This document shows, in pieces, positions 31,797 through 40,999 of a stretch of 64,000 bases of DNA; within the stretch, counting starts at the first letter, position 1; every line of letters begins with the position of its first letter. The stretch covers positions 1-64,000 of the forward strand of contig NZ_SDLT01000016.1 of the NCBI RefSeq assembly GCF_004522235.1, written 5' to 3'. The position numbers were made by a program, and so were the translations under genes. The notes beneath the pieces were generated by a model. That model was not told the origin of the DNA and searched no databases. It saw only the letters and a list, made by a program, of their open reading frames with translations. Source of the DNA: Amycolatopsis nivea (lineage in GTDB: Bacteria > Actinomycetota > Actinomycetes > Mycobacteriales > Pseudonocardiaceae).

Positions 31797-32414
31797 TCAT
31801 TTGCACGCCTTCGTCTGGTGCGCGCCGAACTTGGCCTGGGCGTTGGTGAACTTCTCGCCGTATTTCGAGGACAGTTGCTGGATCAGGCCTGCGCACGAGA
31901 AAGAGGTGTAGTCCAGGTACGACTGCGCCGCCTTGGCTGCCTGTTCGTTCCAGTCGACGTCCAGGCTGTCCACCGCCTGGGTGGCGACGTTCTTGGGGTA
32001 GCTGTCGCCGTACTTGGAGGACAGCTGATCGATCAGGCCGTTTCGTGAGAAAGCGGTGTAGTTGAGATAGGACAGCGCGGAGTCGCGGGCCTGCTCGACC
32101 TGGGGCGGGTACTGCGGTGCTTCGCTCGTTGGGCTGGACTCGACCGGAGGAGGGGATTGCGGAGTCTCGGCGGGCGAACTCGTCAGGGCCTGGGGAGTCT
32201 CGCTGGTGGGGCTGGACTCGACCAGTTGCCCGTTGATGCATGACTGTCCGGCTTTGAGCGGAGGGCAGGACTCTTGCGGCGAGTAGCTGGGCGTCGAAGC
32301 TGAGGTGGGAGTCAAACCACTGGCGCCGAGACCGCTGGCGTTACCACCGGAGCAGGCGGTGAGGGTGACGGTCGCTGCGGCCGCTGCGGCGAAGATGGCG
32401 AGGCCCTTGATCAT
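31797..32414 (-). CDS. Lipoprotein with two Ltp-like repeats
   Basis: The 205-residue precursor has a signal peptide with lipobox LTAC (cleavage before Cys near residue 22), a Ser/Pro/Thr-rich linker (about 30-105), and two repeats of about 48 residues: ALSYLNYTAFSRNGLIDQL then QSYLDYTSFSCAGLIQQL, each followed by SSKYG and FTNAQA-type or PKNVATQA segments. These match the Ltp fold of phage superinfection-immunity lipoproteins and many actinobacterial surface proteins. It would be anchored outside the membrane. AAGGAG precedes the ATG at 32414. Confidence 0.85.
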   Translation of the reverse strand: MIKGLAIFAAAAAATVTLTACSGGNASGLGASGLTPTSASTPSYSPQESCPPLKAGQSCINGQLVESSPTSETPQALTSSPAETPQSPPPVESSPTSEAPQYPPQVEQARDSALSYLNYTAFSRNGLIDQLSSKYGDSYPKNVATQAVDSLDVDWNEQAAKAAQSYLDYTSFSCAGLIQQLSSKYGEKFTNAQAKFGAHQTKACK

Positions 32415-32503
32415 GCGGTGCTCCTTGGCCTGAGGTGGTTTGTAGTCGTGTGTGCTGCTCCGTTCGTTACGGCGGTGATGTCCACTTAGCTCAGGTGCTT
32501 TGA

Positions 32504-32779
32504 TCACCGAACGGCACCTGTTCCCGTCGCCTGATCAGGAGGTCGCGCACCGTTGCTTTCGAGCGACTTTGGGGTCTGGAAGCCCCGTCGGTTTCCAGCA
32601 CCGTCGTGCTTAGGAACTGTGCGCGGGTGCTCCGGCCTTGGCGATCGCGACCTCGTCGCCCAACGGTCGCGGACGCTTTTCGTGCTGCCCGGGCCCAGGG
32701 GCGCGAGCAGTGCCACGCCTACGGCCACGGCGGCAATCCCGGCTCCACGTCGGCAGAAGGTTGCTCGTTCGCTGGGCAC
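32504..32779 (-). CDS. Possible small secreted or anchored peptide
   Basis: A GTG-started 91-codon frame has a basic start and a hydrophobic stretch AGIAAVAVGVALLAPLGP, followed by an Arg/Pro-rich tail. It resembles a signal peptide or anchor, but there is no recognisable domain and only a weak ribosome-binding site. It occupies most of the gap (32415-32935) between the lipoprotein and proA. It could equally be a chance frame. Confidence 0.3.
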   Translation of the reverse strand: MPSERATFCRRGAGIAAVAVGVALLAPLGPGSTKSVRDRWATRSRSPRPEHPRTVPKHDGAGNRRGFQTPKSLESNGARPPDQATGTGAVR

Positions 32780-32935
32780 GTCGCTGCCTTTGGTAGGTTT
32801 CCGGGACTCATGGGAAGCCTCTCGTGGTCGGTCGGTGCGTCCCGGCGTCTGGCCCGCGATGAGGGTCCCGATGCAGGTCAGAGGCGGGTGTCCGGCAGAC
32901 TGGACGTCTGCTGAGCCGCCGGAGGGAGACAGGCG

Positions 32936-34168
32936 ATGGACGAGGTCGCGAAGGCCGTCGAGGAGTGTGCGCGGGCGGCGAAGGCGGCTGCGCCGTCGTT
33001 GGCTGCCGCCGGGGACGAGGCGGTGGACGCGGCGCTCGTCGGGATGGCGGAGCGGCTCGTCGCGCACCGGGACGAGGTGCTTGAGGCCAACCGGGCCGAT
33101 GTTGCCAAGGCTACGGCCGACGGGATGAGCGCTGGTCTGCTCGACCGGCTCACCATCACCCCCGAGCGGCTCGACGGGATGGCCGATCAGCTGCGTCTGC
33201 TGGCCGGCGCGCCGCACCAGGAGCGGGCCGTCGACGTGTCCACGCTGGACGGCGGGCTGCGGCTGGTCGAACGGCGGCGTCCGGTGGGCGTCATCGGCGC
33301 GAACTACGAGGCGCGGCCGAACGTGACGGTCGACGTGGCCTCGCAGTTGGTCAAGTCGCGCAACGGCGGCGTGCTGCGGACCGGGTCGGCGGCGCTTGGC
33401 TCGGCGCAGCGGTTGCGGGACGTCGTGATCGCGCCCGCGCTCGAGGCTGCCGGGATCAACCCGGACGTCGTGCAGTTGGTGCCGCGCGTGGAGCGGGAAG
33501 CCGCGTCGGCGCTGGTTCGGCTGCCTGGGCTGGTGCCGCTGGTCATCCTGCGCGGCAGTGGCGACAGCACGCGCGCGCTGGCGACCGAGGCCGCGGTGCA
33601 TGGTGTGCGCACGTTGGCGCACGCTGACGGCGGCGGTGTGCTGTACGTCGACGCCGCGGCGGATGCGGGCAAGGTTCGTGACCTCGTGTTCTCGAGCCTC
33701 GACCGGCTCGGCGTCTGCAACCGGCTGAACCTGCTGCTGATCCACGAGGACGTGCACGACACGGTGTGGCCGCAGATCGAGTCGGCGCTGGCCGAGCGCG
33801 GCGTCACGCCTTCGCTCGCGCCGCACGAGCATCCGATCGGCTACGAGTGGGCGCTGGACTCCGAGCGGGAGGCGACCGTCACTGTGGAGAAGGTCGGCGG
33901 GCTCGTCGACGCGGTCGAGATCGCGAACGAGCGCACGTCCGGGCTCGCCGCGGGGATCGCGACTGAGGACCCGGCGGCCGCGGAGCGATTCTTCGACGGC
34001 TACACCGGCACGGGCGTGTTCTGGAACGCGCCGACCCGGCTGCTGGACGGCTTCAAGCTGCTCGCGGTGCCCGAAACCGGCATCAATCTCGACCGGGTGC
34101 CGGGGCCGCGCGGGCCGGTGACCTACACCGACCTGTACGTCCGCCAGTACGCCGTAGTGCCCGCCTGA
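32936..34168 (+). CDS. proA: Gamma-glutamyl phosphate reductase
   Basis: The 410-residue enzyme matches ProA end to end: RRRPVGVIGANYEARPNVTVD (NADPH site region), GNNGVLR-like SRNGGVLRTGSAAL, the catalytic Cys in LDRLGVCNRLN (about residue 261), and AHIYTD-type APHEHPIGYEW with NERTSGL near the end. It reduces gamma-glutamyl phosphate to glutamate semialdehyde in proline synthesis. GGAGG lies 10 bases upstream of the ATG. proB is not adjacent, though the genes are often neighbours in actinomycetes. Confidence 0.95.
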   Translation: MDEVAKAVEECARAAKAAAPSLAAAGDEAVDAALVGMAERLVAHRDEVLEANRADVAKATADGMSAGLLDRLTITPERLDGMADQLRLLAGAPHQERAVDVSTLDGGLRLVERRRPVGVIGANYEARPNVTVDVASQLVKSRNGGVLRTGSAALGSAQRLRDVVIAPALEAAGINPDVVQLVPRVEREAASALVRLPGLVPLVILRGSGDSTRALATEAAVHGVRTLAHADGGGVLYVDAAADAGKVRDLVFSSLDRLGVCNRLNLLLIHEDVHDTVWPQIESALAERGVTPSLAPHEHPIGYEWALDSEREATVTVEKVGGLVDAVEIANERTSGLAAGIATEDPAAAERFFDGYTGTGVFWNAPTRLLDGFKLLAVPETGINLDRVPGPRGPVTYTDLYVRQYAVVPA

Positions 34169-34191
34169 CCTGGCCGGAGCACGATGAGCGG

Positions 34192-35307
34192 ATGGGCACG
34201 ATGACCGGGCGGCCGCACGTCCTGCTGTCCGCGGCGCAATCGCTGGACGGCTACCTCGACGACGCCGGCGCCACCCGTCTGCTCCTGTCCAACGAGGACG
34301 ACTTCGCGGAGGTCGACCGGCTCCGCGCCGAGGCCGACGCGATCCTCGTCGGCGCGGGCACGGTGCGGGCCGACAACCCGCGGCTCCTCGTGCGCTCCGC
34401 CGAACTCCGCCGCGAGCGGGTCGCGGCGGGGCGGCCGGAGCAACCGGTCAAGGTGACGGTCACCAGCAGCGGCAAGCTGGATCCGGCGGCGCGGTTCTTC
34501 ACCGTCGGCGACACCGAGAAGCTCGTCTACGCGCCGCGAGGCAGTGCGGACAGCTTGAGTGCGGTCGCGACCGTCGTCGAGGTCAGCAGCCCGCCGCGGC
34601 TCGAGCACATCCTGGACGACCTCGGCGCGCGCGGGATCCGGACGCTGCTCGTCGAGGGCGGCGGGGCGGTGCACACGCAGTTCCTCGACGCCGGGCTCGC
34701 CGACGAACTCCGGCTCGCGATCGCGCCGATCATGGTCGGCGACCCGCGAGCGCCGCGGTTTCTCGGGCCGGGCGCGTTCCCGCGACCGCTGGAACTGACG
34801 GAAGTGCGGCGGCTCGGCGAGGTCGCGGTGCTGCGGTACCGCGCGGCGGTCGAACCGTCGTCGCTCGATCTGCTGCGGTTGCGGCAGGCCATCGAGCTCG
34901 CCGACGAATGCCCGCCGAGTTCGACGTTTCGGGTCGGCGCAGTCGTCGGGCTGCCGGACGGGACGGTGCTCGCCACCGGACATTCCGGCGAAGGCGATCC
35001 GCGCAATCATGCGGAAGAAGCGGCGCTGGCGAAGCTCGATCCGCACGACCCGCGACTCGCCGACGCGACCATGTACAGCTCGCTCGAACCGTGCAGCGAT
35101 CGCGCGTCCCATCCCAAAAGCTGCACGCAGCTGATCCTCGAAACCGCGATTCCCCGAGTGGTGATGGCCTGGCGGGAACCGTCGTTGTTCGTCGAGGCCG
35201 AAGGGGTCGAGCGGCTTGTCGCGGCCGGACGACGGGTGATCGAGGTCCCGGCGCTGGCTTCGGAAGTCCGGCGGGCGAACACGCATTTGCCCGGCGTTCG
35301 TCCCTGA
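34192..35307 (+). CDS. RibD-like reductase-deaminase fusion with inverted domain order
   Basis: Residues about 1-225 form a RibD_C/DHFR-like reductase (AAQSLDGYLDD, ILVGAGTVRADNPRL, TLLVEGGGAVHTQFLD). Residues about 230-371 form a cytidine-deaminase-like domain with NHAEEAAL (about 272, zinc His and catalytic Glu) and SLEPCSDRASHPKSCTQLI supplying the zinc cysteines. In RibD the deaminase comes first; here it comes last. It may perform both middle steps of riboflavin synthesis or act on a related pyrimidine or pteridine. It follows proA by 23 bp and may be co-transcribed. Confidence 0.85.
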   Translation: MGTMTGRPHVLLSAAQSLDGYLDDAGATRLLLSNEDDFAEVDRLRAEADAILVGAGTVRADNPRLLVRSAELRRERVAAGRPEQPVKVTVTSSGKLDPAARFFTVGDTEKLVYAPRGSADSLSAVATVVEVSSPPRLEHILDDLGARGIRTLLVEGGGAVHTQFLDAGLADELRLAIAPIMVGDPRAPRFLGPGAFPRPLELTEVRRLGEVAVLRYRAAVEPSSLDLLRLRQAIELADECPPSSTFRVGAVVGLPDGTVLATGHSGEGDPRNHAEEAALAKLDPHDPRLADATMYSSLEPCSDRASHPKSCTQLILETAIPRVVMAWREPSLFVEAEGVERLVAAGRRVIEVPALASEVRRANTHLPGVRP

Positions 35308-35316
35308 GCACCGGAC

Positions 35317-35359
35317 GATCGGGCGCTGCGGCACGGAATCCGCGTCGCAGCGCCCGATC
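35317..35359. terminator. Stem-loop between convergent genes
   Basis: GATCGGGCGCTGCG (35317-35330) pairs perfectly with 35346-35359 around a 15-base loop, between the RibD-like gene and the convergent chitinase gene. There is no T-run on the plus side, so it may act as a simple barrier or a rho-assisted terminator. Confidence 0.65.
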
Positions 35360-35376
35360 GGGAAAAAACTAGCCGG

Positions 35377-36597
35377 TCAGCAGCCGCCGTTGTCGGTCCA
35401 GACGCCCCACTGGCCGGTCGTGCCGGGTTCCTCGCCCTGGGTCCACCATTTGGCGGTCCATTTGTGGCTGTTGTGCGAAACCACGGCACCGCCGGTGTAA
35501 ACCTGCGTTTTCTGCCATTCCGGTGCCGAGCAGGTTCCCGGAGGATTGCTGGTCGGGCTGGTCGGGCTCGTCGGCGGAGTGGTCTGCGGCGGGGTCGCGC
35601 CGGCGAACCGGGTGGTGAACTTCGTGAAGTCCCAGTCGTTTTGCTGGACGTTCGAGCACACGCTGTTGTCGGTCGTCGTCGTGCATTGCCGGTCGCGGTT
35701 CACCGCCCAGAAAGTGAACCGGCCGAGGTGGTGGCTCGTCGCGTAGTCGTACACGGTCTGGAAATCGGAAACGTTGAAGTATTCCGAACTGTCCGACTTC
35801 CCGTTCATTCCCGAGAAACCCTCGTGCGCGTACGCGGTGGCGCTGTCCCAGCCCAGGTGGCTTTGGAGCAAGCCGTGGAACGCATCGAGCGCCGACACCT
35901 GCGACGCGCCGCCGCCGCTGAAACCGCCGTCGAACGGCATGATCGAGAAGTTGTTGGGAGAGAAGCCGATCGACTTCGCCTGGTCCAGCAGTTGGGTGCC
36001 GAACCAGCCGGTGCCCGCGGCGGTTCCCGGCATGGTCACCGAGACGAAGAGACCGGGGTTGTCCGCCTGCAGTTTCTTCGCGGCGCCGAGTTCGTTCGCG
36101 ATGGCCGCGGTGTCTTCGTACTCGGGTTCTTCGAGGTCGAAGTCGATGGCTTTCAGGTTGTATTTCGCGACGACCTGCTGGTAGGCCGCGGCGGTCGCGT
36201 CGACGGTGCCGCAGGTCTGGCCCAGTTTCGTGCCGCCGTAGCCGCCGACCGAGACCGACACGTCGCCGCCGTTGCCGCGGATGCGGTTGATCGCGTCGCC
36301 GACGGTCGTGTCCGAGGAAACCGGCGTGGTGCCGTCCCAGGTGGGACTGCACCCGCCGCCCTTCGGCGCGAGGATGAAGGCCAGCTGGAACGCTTTCTGC
36401 CCGGTCGCGTTCATGACGGTCACCGGGTCCGGCGGGTTGTTGCTCTGCGGCATGAGGTACGGCGCGGCGGCGTACCAGTTGTTGTCGAGGCCGGTCGACG
36501 CCCCGGTCTGCGCGTGGGCGGTCGCGGCCACGACGGCGGCCGCCCCGGCCACGGTAGCGGCGGCGACGAGTGTGGCGGCCAGTCTGCTTCGCTGCAT
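35377..36597 (-). CDS. Secreted GH18 chitinase with C-terminal chitin-binding domain
   Basis: The 406-residue precursor has a signal peptide (about 1-30, ending ATAHAQ), a GH18 catalytic domain whose DxxDxDxE-type motif appears as LKAIDFDLEEPE (about 146-157), a Pro/Thr/Ser linker (about 337-358), and a CBM5/12-type domain with WQKTQVYTGGAVVSHN and KWWTQGEEPG. It should hydrolyse chitin outside the cell. GGAGG precedes the ATG at 36597; an in-frame ATG upstream (36639) lacks a site. A DasR-type operator overlaps its promoter. Confidence 0.92.
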   Translation of the reverse strand: MQRSRLAATLVAAATVAGAAAVVAATAHAQTGASTGLDNNWYAAAPYLMPQSNNPPDPVTVMNATGQKAFQLAFILAPKGGGCSPTWDGTTPVSSDTTVGDAINRIRGNGGDVSVSVGGYGGTKLGQTCGTVDATAAAYQQVVAKYNLKAIDFDLEEPEYEDTAAIANELGAAKKLQADNPGLFVSVTMPGTAAGTGWFGTQLLDQAKSIGFSPNNFSIMPFDGGFSGGGASQVSALDAFHGLLQSHLGWDSATAYAHEGFSGMNGKSDSSEYFNVSDFQTVYDYATSHHLGRFTFWAVNRDRQCTTTTDNSVCSNVQQNDWDFTKFTTRFAGATPPQTTPPTSPTSPTSNPPGTCSAPEWQKTQVYTGGAVVSHNSHKWTAKWWTQGEEPGTTGQWGVWTDNGGC

Positions 36598-36639
36598 CTG
36601 TCCTCCGGCGAGCATTCGGAAAATGAATGCGGTAAGCAT

Positions 36640-36663
36640 TGGACTAGACCATTATGAAGTCAA
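36640..36663 (-). promoter_or_regulatory. Chitinase promoter with DasR-type (dre) operator
   Basis: TGGACTAGACCA at 36640-36651 matches 11 of 12 bases of the core dre site (TGGTCTAGACCA) bound by DasR, the GlcNAc-responsive repressor of chitin use in streptomycetes. On the minus strand TTGACT (36658-36663) followed after 17 bases by AATGCT resembles a promoter, with the operator between the two boxes. Confidence 0.65.
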
Positions 36664-37385
36664 GGTGCGGTCGGCTGCTCTTGTCCGGCGGGGGGCTGGT
36701 TCGGGAGGTATGCCGGAATTCGCTGCGGCGGGTTAGCCCTTGTGGCGCAACGGTTCCGCGCAAAAGGACGCGGACCGCCGGGGCGAGCGGTCCGCTGGGG
36801 AGAGGGGGAGACGGTGACGGTGCGGTTGGACTGGGCAGGCGCGAGCCGGGGGCGCCGGTCGGGGGTCGCGGTGGCTGACCGGCGGGGGCGGTTCGGCGAG
36901 TGGTGGCGTGAGCTGTGGTGGTGGCGTGGCTGGGCGGGGCGGGCTTGGCGGTAGGGCGAGGGTCAGGGGGCGGTTCGGCGAGTGGTGGCGCGAGCTGTGG
37001 TGGTGGAGTGGCTGGGCGGGGCGGGCTTGGCGGTAGAGCGAGGGTCAGGGGGCGGTTCGGCGAGTGGTGGCGCGAGCAGTGGCGGGGCGGGCTTGGCGAT
37101 AGGGCGAGGGTCGGCGGGACTGTTCGGCGGACCTTCGCGGGGGTGGGCGGCTGGGGCCGCAGTTGGCCTAGCGGGTGCGGCCGAAAGGGCGTGTGCTGGC
37201 GACGGAAGAGGCGTGGGTCGGGGCGTCGAACGGCTGGCCAGTGGCATGGCGAAAGTGCTGTGCGACGGCTGGGGCGGGGGAAATGCCATGGAGCTCATTA
37301 GGAGAGCGCTGGCGGGCCCACGTCGCGGCTGGAGAAGCGTTGGCACCGGGTTGCGGATCAGCCCGCAACCCGGCGCAGCGAAGGC
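36664..37385. other. Non-coding gap with tandem repeats and a hairpin
   Basis: These 722 bp between the chitinase promoter and the 3' end of cobN contain a hairpin (GCGGACCG at 36770-36777 with CGGTCCGC at 36788-36795) and the 82-bp repeats listed separately. Several open frames cross the repeats, but their products are Gly/Arg/Trp low-complexity and unlike any family. Confidence 0.6.
36889..37113. repeat. 82-bp tandem repeat, about 2.7 copies
   Basis: Units beginning CGGTTCGGCGAGTGGTGGCG recur at 36889, 36971 and 37053, exactly 82 bp apart; the third copy has an internal deletion. The strand is extremely G-rich with runs of GGGCGGGGCGGG. A period of 82 is not a multiple of three, so it is not a coding repeat. 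Confidence 0.85.
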
Positions 37386-40300
37386 TCAGTCGCTCTCCAG
37401 ATCGCCTTCCAGAGTCAGGTAAACCTCGCGCATCTGGGCCATCAACTCCGGATCCGGCTCTTCCCACAAGCCCCGGTCCGCGGCTTCCGTCAGGCGTTCG
37501 ATGATTCCCCGCAACGCCCATGGGTTCGCGTCCCGCAGGAACTGCTGGTTTTCCTCGTCCAAAACGTACGACTGCGACAGCTTCTCGTACATCCAGTCGC
37601 CCACCACGCCCGCGGTGGCGTCGAAGCCGAAGAGGTAATCGACGGTTGCCGCGAGTTCGAAGGCGCCCTTGTAGCCGTGGCGGCGCATCGCGGACAGCCA
37701 GCGCGGGTTGACGACCCGGGCGCGGAAGACGCGGGCTGTTTCTTCGCCCAAAGTACGGGTGCGGACGGCGTCGGGGGTGGTGGAGTCGCCGACGTAGGAC
37801 GCGGGGGCGGAGCCGGTCAGGGCGCGGACGGTGGCGATCATTCCGCCGTGGTACTGGAAATAGTCGTCCGAGTCGGCGATGTCGTGTTCGCGGGTGTCGG
37901 TGTTCTTCGCGGCTACCACAATGCGTTTGTACGACGATTCCATGTCCTCGCGGGCGGGGCGGCCGTCCAGATCCCGGCCGTACGCGAAGCCGCCCCAGAC
38001 CGCATAGACTTCCGCTAAGTCCTTGTCGTCGCGCCAGTTTCCGGAGTCCATCAACGGAAGGAGGCCGGCTCCGTAGGCGCCTGGTTTGGAGCCGAAGATG
38101 CGGGTCGTGGCGCGGCGGTTGTCGCCGTGGGCGGCCAGGTCTGCGTTGACGTGGGCGCGGACGTAGTTGTCGGCTTCGGATTCGTCCAGTGACGCGGCCA
38201 GGCGGACCGCGTCGTCCAGCAGGGTGATGACGTGCGGGAAGGCATCGCGGAAGAAGCCGCTGATGCGGACTGTCACGTCGATCCGGGGGCGGCCCAGTTC
38301 GGACAGCGGGATGGGCTCGATGCCGGTCACGCGGCGGGAAGCCTCGTCCCAGACCGGCTGGATGCCCAGCAGCGCCAGGACTTCCGCGGCGTCGTCGCCG
38401 GAGGTGCGCATCGCGGAGGTGCCCCAGACCGAGAGGCCGACGGATCGCGGCCAGTCGCCGGTGTCTTCGCGGTAGCGGCGGAGCAGGGAGTCCGCCAGGG
38501 CCTGGCCGGTTTCCCACGCCAGGCGGCTGGGGATGGCCTTCGGGTCGACGGTGTAGAAGTTTCGGCCGGTCGGCAGGACGTTGACCAAGCCGCGCAACGG
38601 GGAACCGCTCGGGCCGGCCGGGATGTAGCCGCCGTCGAGGGCGTGCAGGACGGCGTCCACTTCGGACGAGGTGCCTGCCAGGCGGGGGACGATCTCGGTG
38701 GCGGCGAAGGTCAGGACGCGCGCGACTTCGGCGTCAAAAGCGCCCAGCACCTCGGTGACCACGGGAGAAACCGAAGCGGGGGACCACGAGTGGGTCTCCA
38801 TCAAAGAAACCAGCGTGTGCGCGGTCGCCTCGATGGCGTCTACTTCGGACAGTGGGGCGTCCGAGTTTTCCTTCAACCCCAGTGCGGAGCGCAGGCCGGG
38901 GACGGCACCTTGCTTGCCGCCCCACATTTGCTGGGCTCGGAGCATCGCCAGCACCAGGTTGACCCGCGCCTCGCCGACCGGGGCCTCGCCCAGGATGTGC
39001 AGGCCGTCGCGGATCTGGGCGTCCTTGACCTCGCACAGCCAGCCGTCGATGTGCAGCAGGAAGTCGTCGAACTCGGCGTCGTGCGGGCGTTCCTCGACGC
39101 CGAGGTCGTGGTCGAGTTTCGCGGCCTGGATGAGGGTCCAGATCTGGGCGCGGATCGCCGGGAGCTTCGCCGGGTCCATCGCGGCGATGTTGGCGTGCTC
39201 GTCCAGCAACTGCTCGAGCCGGGCCAGGTCGCCGTAGGACTCGGCACGGGCCATCGGCGGGACCAGGTGGTCCACGATCGTCGCGTGCGCGCGGCGTTTC
39301 GCTTGCGCGCCTTCGCCGGGGTCGTTGATCAGGAACGGGTACACCAACGGCAGATTGCCCAGTACGGCGTCGGGGGCGCAGGCGGCGGAAAGGCCCGCGG
39401 TCTTGCCGGGCAGCCATTCCAGCGAACCGTGTTTGCCGAGGTGGACGACGGCGTGCGCGCCGAATTCCTCTTCCAGCCAGCGGTAGGCGGCGAGGTAATG
39501 GTGGCTCGGCGGCAGGTCCGGGTTGTGGTAGATCGCGACCGGGTTCTCGCCGAATCCGCGCGGCGGCTGGATCATCAGGATGACGTTGCCGGACTGCAGC
39601 GACGCCAGGACGATGTCGCCCTCGGGGTTTGCCGACGTGTCGACATACAGCGAACCCGGTGCGGGGCCCCAGTGTTCTTCCATCGCCTCTCGCAACTCGA
39701 CCGGCAAGGCAGCGAACCAGGCGCGGTAGCGGGCGGCGGGGACGCGGATCGGGTTGCCGGAGAGCTGTTCTTCGGTGAGCCATTCGGGGTCCTGGCCGCC
39801 CGCGGCGATCAGGGCGTGGATCAACGCGTCGCCGTCCGGCTGGTCGGTGCCGGTCGGGTCGACGCCGGGGAAAGCCTCGGGGCCGAGGTCGTAGCCGCGT
39901 TCGCGCATGAGGCGCAGGAGTTTGATCGCCGACGCGGGGGTGTCCAGGCCGACGGCGTTGCCGACGCGCGAATGCTTCGTCGGGTACGCGGACAGCATCA
40001 GGGCGATCCGCCGGGAAGCGGGCGGGGTGTGGCGGAGCCGGGCGTGCGCGAGAGCGATGCGCGCGACGCGGGAGGCGCGTTCGGCGTCGGCGATGTAGCG
40101 GGGGAGGCCGTCGTCGTCGAATTCCTTGAAGGAGAACGGGACGGTGATGATCCGGCCGTCGAACTCGGGTACCGCCATCTGGTTGCCCGCGTCGAGCGGG
40201 GACAGGCCGTCGTCGCTGGCGGACCAGGTTTCGCGGTCGCTGGTCAGGCACAACGCCTGCAGCACGGGCACGTCCAGCGCGGCCATCTCCGCGACGTCCC

Positions 40301-40991
40301 AGGATTCGTCGTCCCCGCCGGCCCCGGCTTCCGACGGACGGGTGCCGCCCGCCGCCAGCACGGTGACCAGCAGGGCGTCGACCTTGCCCAGCTCAGCCAT
40401 CATCTCCGGCGCGCGCGTGCGCAAGGACGCGGTGTGGATCGGCAACGCCCGCCCGCCCGCGGATTCGACCGCGTCGGCCAGCGCGTGCACGAAACCGGTG
40501 TTCCCGGACAGGTGGTGCGCCCGGTAGTAGAGGATCCCGATGACCGGGCCGTCGTTCGAGGAAGCGGGCCGCGAAAGCACGCCCCACGACGGCAGTTCGG
40601 CGGGCGGTTCGAAGCCTTCGCCGGTGAGCAGCAGCGTGTCGGACAGGAAGCGGTGCAGCTGCGTGAGGTTCTCCGGACCGCCCTGCGCGAGGTACAGATG
40701 CGCTTGCGCGGCGATCCCGGCGGGCGTGGTGGAGAGCTTCATCAGCTCCGCGTCCGGCGTCTGCTCGCCGCCGAGCACGACCACGTGCGCACCCGACGCG
40801 CGCAGCGTGTCCAAGCCTTCTTGCCAGGTCCGCGGCGTGCCCAGGATCCGGACGACGACGATCGACACGCCGTCCAGCAGCCCGGGCAGATCGCCGAGGG
40901 GAAGCCGGGACGGGTTGCCGAGGCGGTAGTCCGCGCCGCTGGCCCGGGCGCTGAGCAGGTCGGTGTCCGAAGTGGACAGCAGCAGGATCAC
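37386..40991 (-). CDS. cobN: Cobaltochelatase subunit CobN
   Basis: The 1,201-residue protein matches CobN along its whole length, including AYPTKHSRVGNAVGLDTPAS, HLGKHGSLEWLPGKTAGLS and GKQGAVPGL-type segments. CobN binds hydrogenobyrinic acid a,c-diamide and receives Co2+ with the help of AAA+ partners (here probably the ChlID-like protein at 57.4 kb) in the aerobic pathway. The GTG at 40991 gives the typical MILLLSTSDTDLLSAR start with GAGG 7 bases upstream; a GTG at 41003 has none. A cobalamin riboswitch lies in the leader, so B12 should repress it. Confidence 0.96.
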   Translation of the reverse strand: MILLLSTSDTDLLSARASGADYRLGNPSRLPLGDLPGLLDGVSIVVVRILGTPRTWQEGLDTLRASGAHVVVLGGEQTPDAELMKLSTTPAGIAAQAHLYLAQGGPENLTQLHRFLSDTLLLTGEGFEPPAELPSWGVLSRPASSNDGPVIGILYYRAHHLSGNTGFVHALADAVESAGGRALPIHTASLRTRAPEMMAELGKVDALLVTVLAAGGTRPSEAGAGGDDESWDVAEMAALDVPVLQALCLTSDRETWSASDDGLSPLDAGNQMAVPEFDGRIITVPFSFKEFDDDGLPRYIADAERASRVARIALAHARLRHTPPASRRIALMLSAYPTKHSRVGNAVGLDTPASAIKLLRLMRERGYDLGPEAFPGVDPTGTDQPDGDALIHALIAAGGQDPEWLTEEQLSGNPIRVPAARYRAWFAALPVELREAMEEHWGPAPGSLYVDTSANPEGDIVLASLQSGNVILMIQPPRGFGENPVAIYHNPDLPPSHHYLAAYRWLEEEFGAHAVVHLGKHGSLEWLPGKTAGLSAACAPDAVLGNLPLVYPFLINDPGEGAQAKRRAHATIVDHLVPPMARAESYGDLARLEQLLDEHANIAAMDPAKLPAIRAQIWTLIQAAKLDHDLGVEERPHDAEFDDFLLHIDGWLCEVKDAQIRDGLHILGEAPVGEARVNLVLAMLRAQQMWGGKQGAVPGLRSALGLKENSDAPLSEVDAIEATAHTLVSLMETHSWSPASVSPVVTEVLGAFDAEVARVLTFAATEIVPRLAGTSSEVDAVLHALDGGYIPAGPSGSPLRGLVNVLPTGRNFYTVDPKAIPSRLAWETGQALADSLLRRYREDTGDWPRSVGLSVWGTSAMRTSGDDAAEVLALLGIQPVWDEASRRVTGIEPIPLSELGRPRIDVTVRISGFFRDAFPHVITLLDDAVRLAASLDESEADNYVRAHVNADLAAHGDNRRATTRIFGSKPGAYGAGLLPLMDSGNWRDDKDLAEVYAVWGGFAYGRDLDGRPAREDMESSYKRIVVAAKNTDTREHDIADSDDYFQYHGGMIATVRALTGSAPASYVGDSTTPDAVRTRTLGEETARVFRARVVNPRWLSAMRRHGYKGAFELAATVDYLFGFDATAGVVGDWMYEKLSQSYVLDEENQQFLRDANPWALRGIIERLTEAADRGLWEEPDPELMAQMREVYLTLEGDLESD

Positions 40992-40999
40992 GGCGTTCC

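Noticed and set aside
36915..37301. Gly/Trp-rich plus-strand ORFs in the 82-bp repeats
   Set aside because: Created by the G-rich repeats; period is not divisible by three and there is no ribosome-binding site or family.
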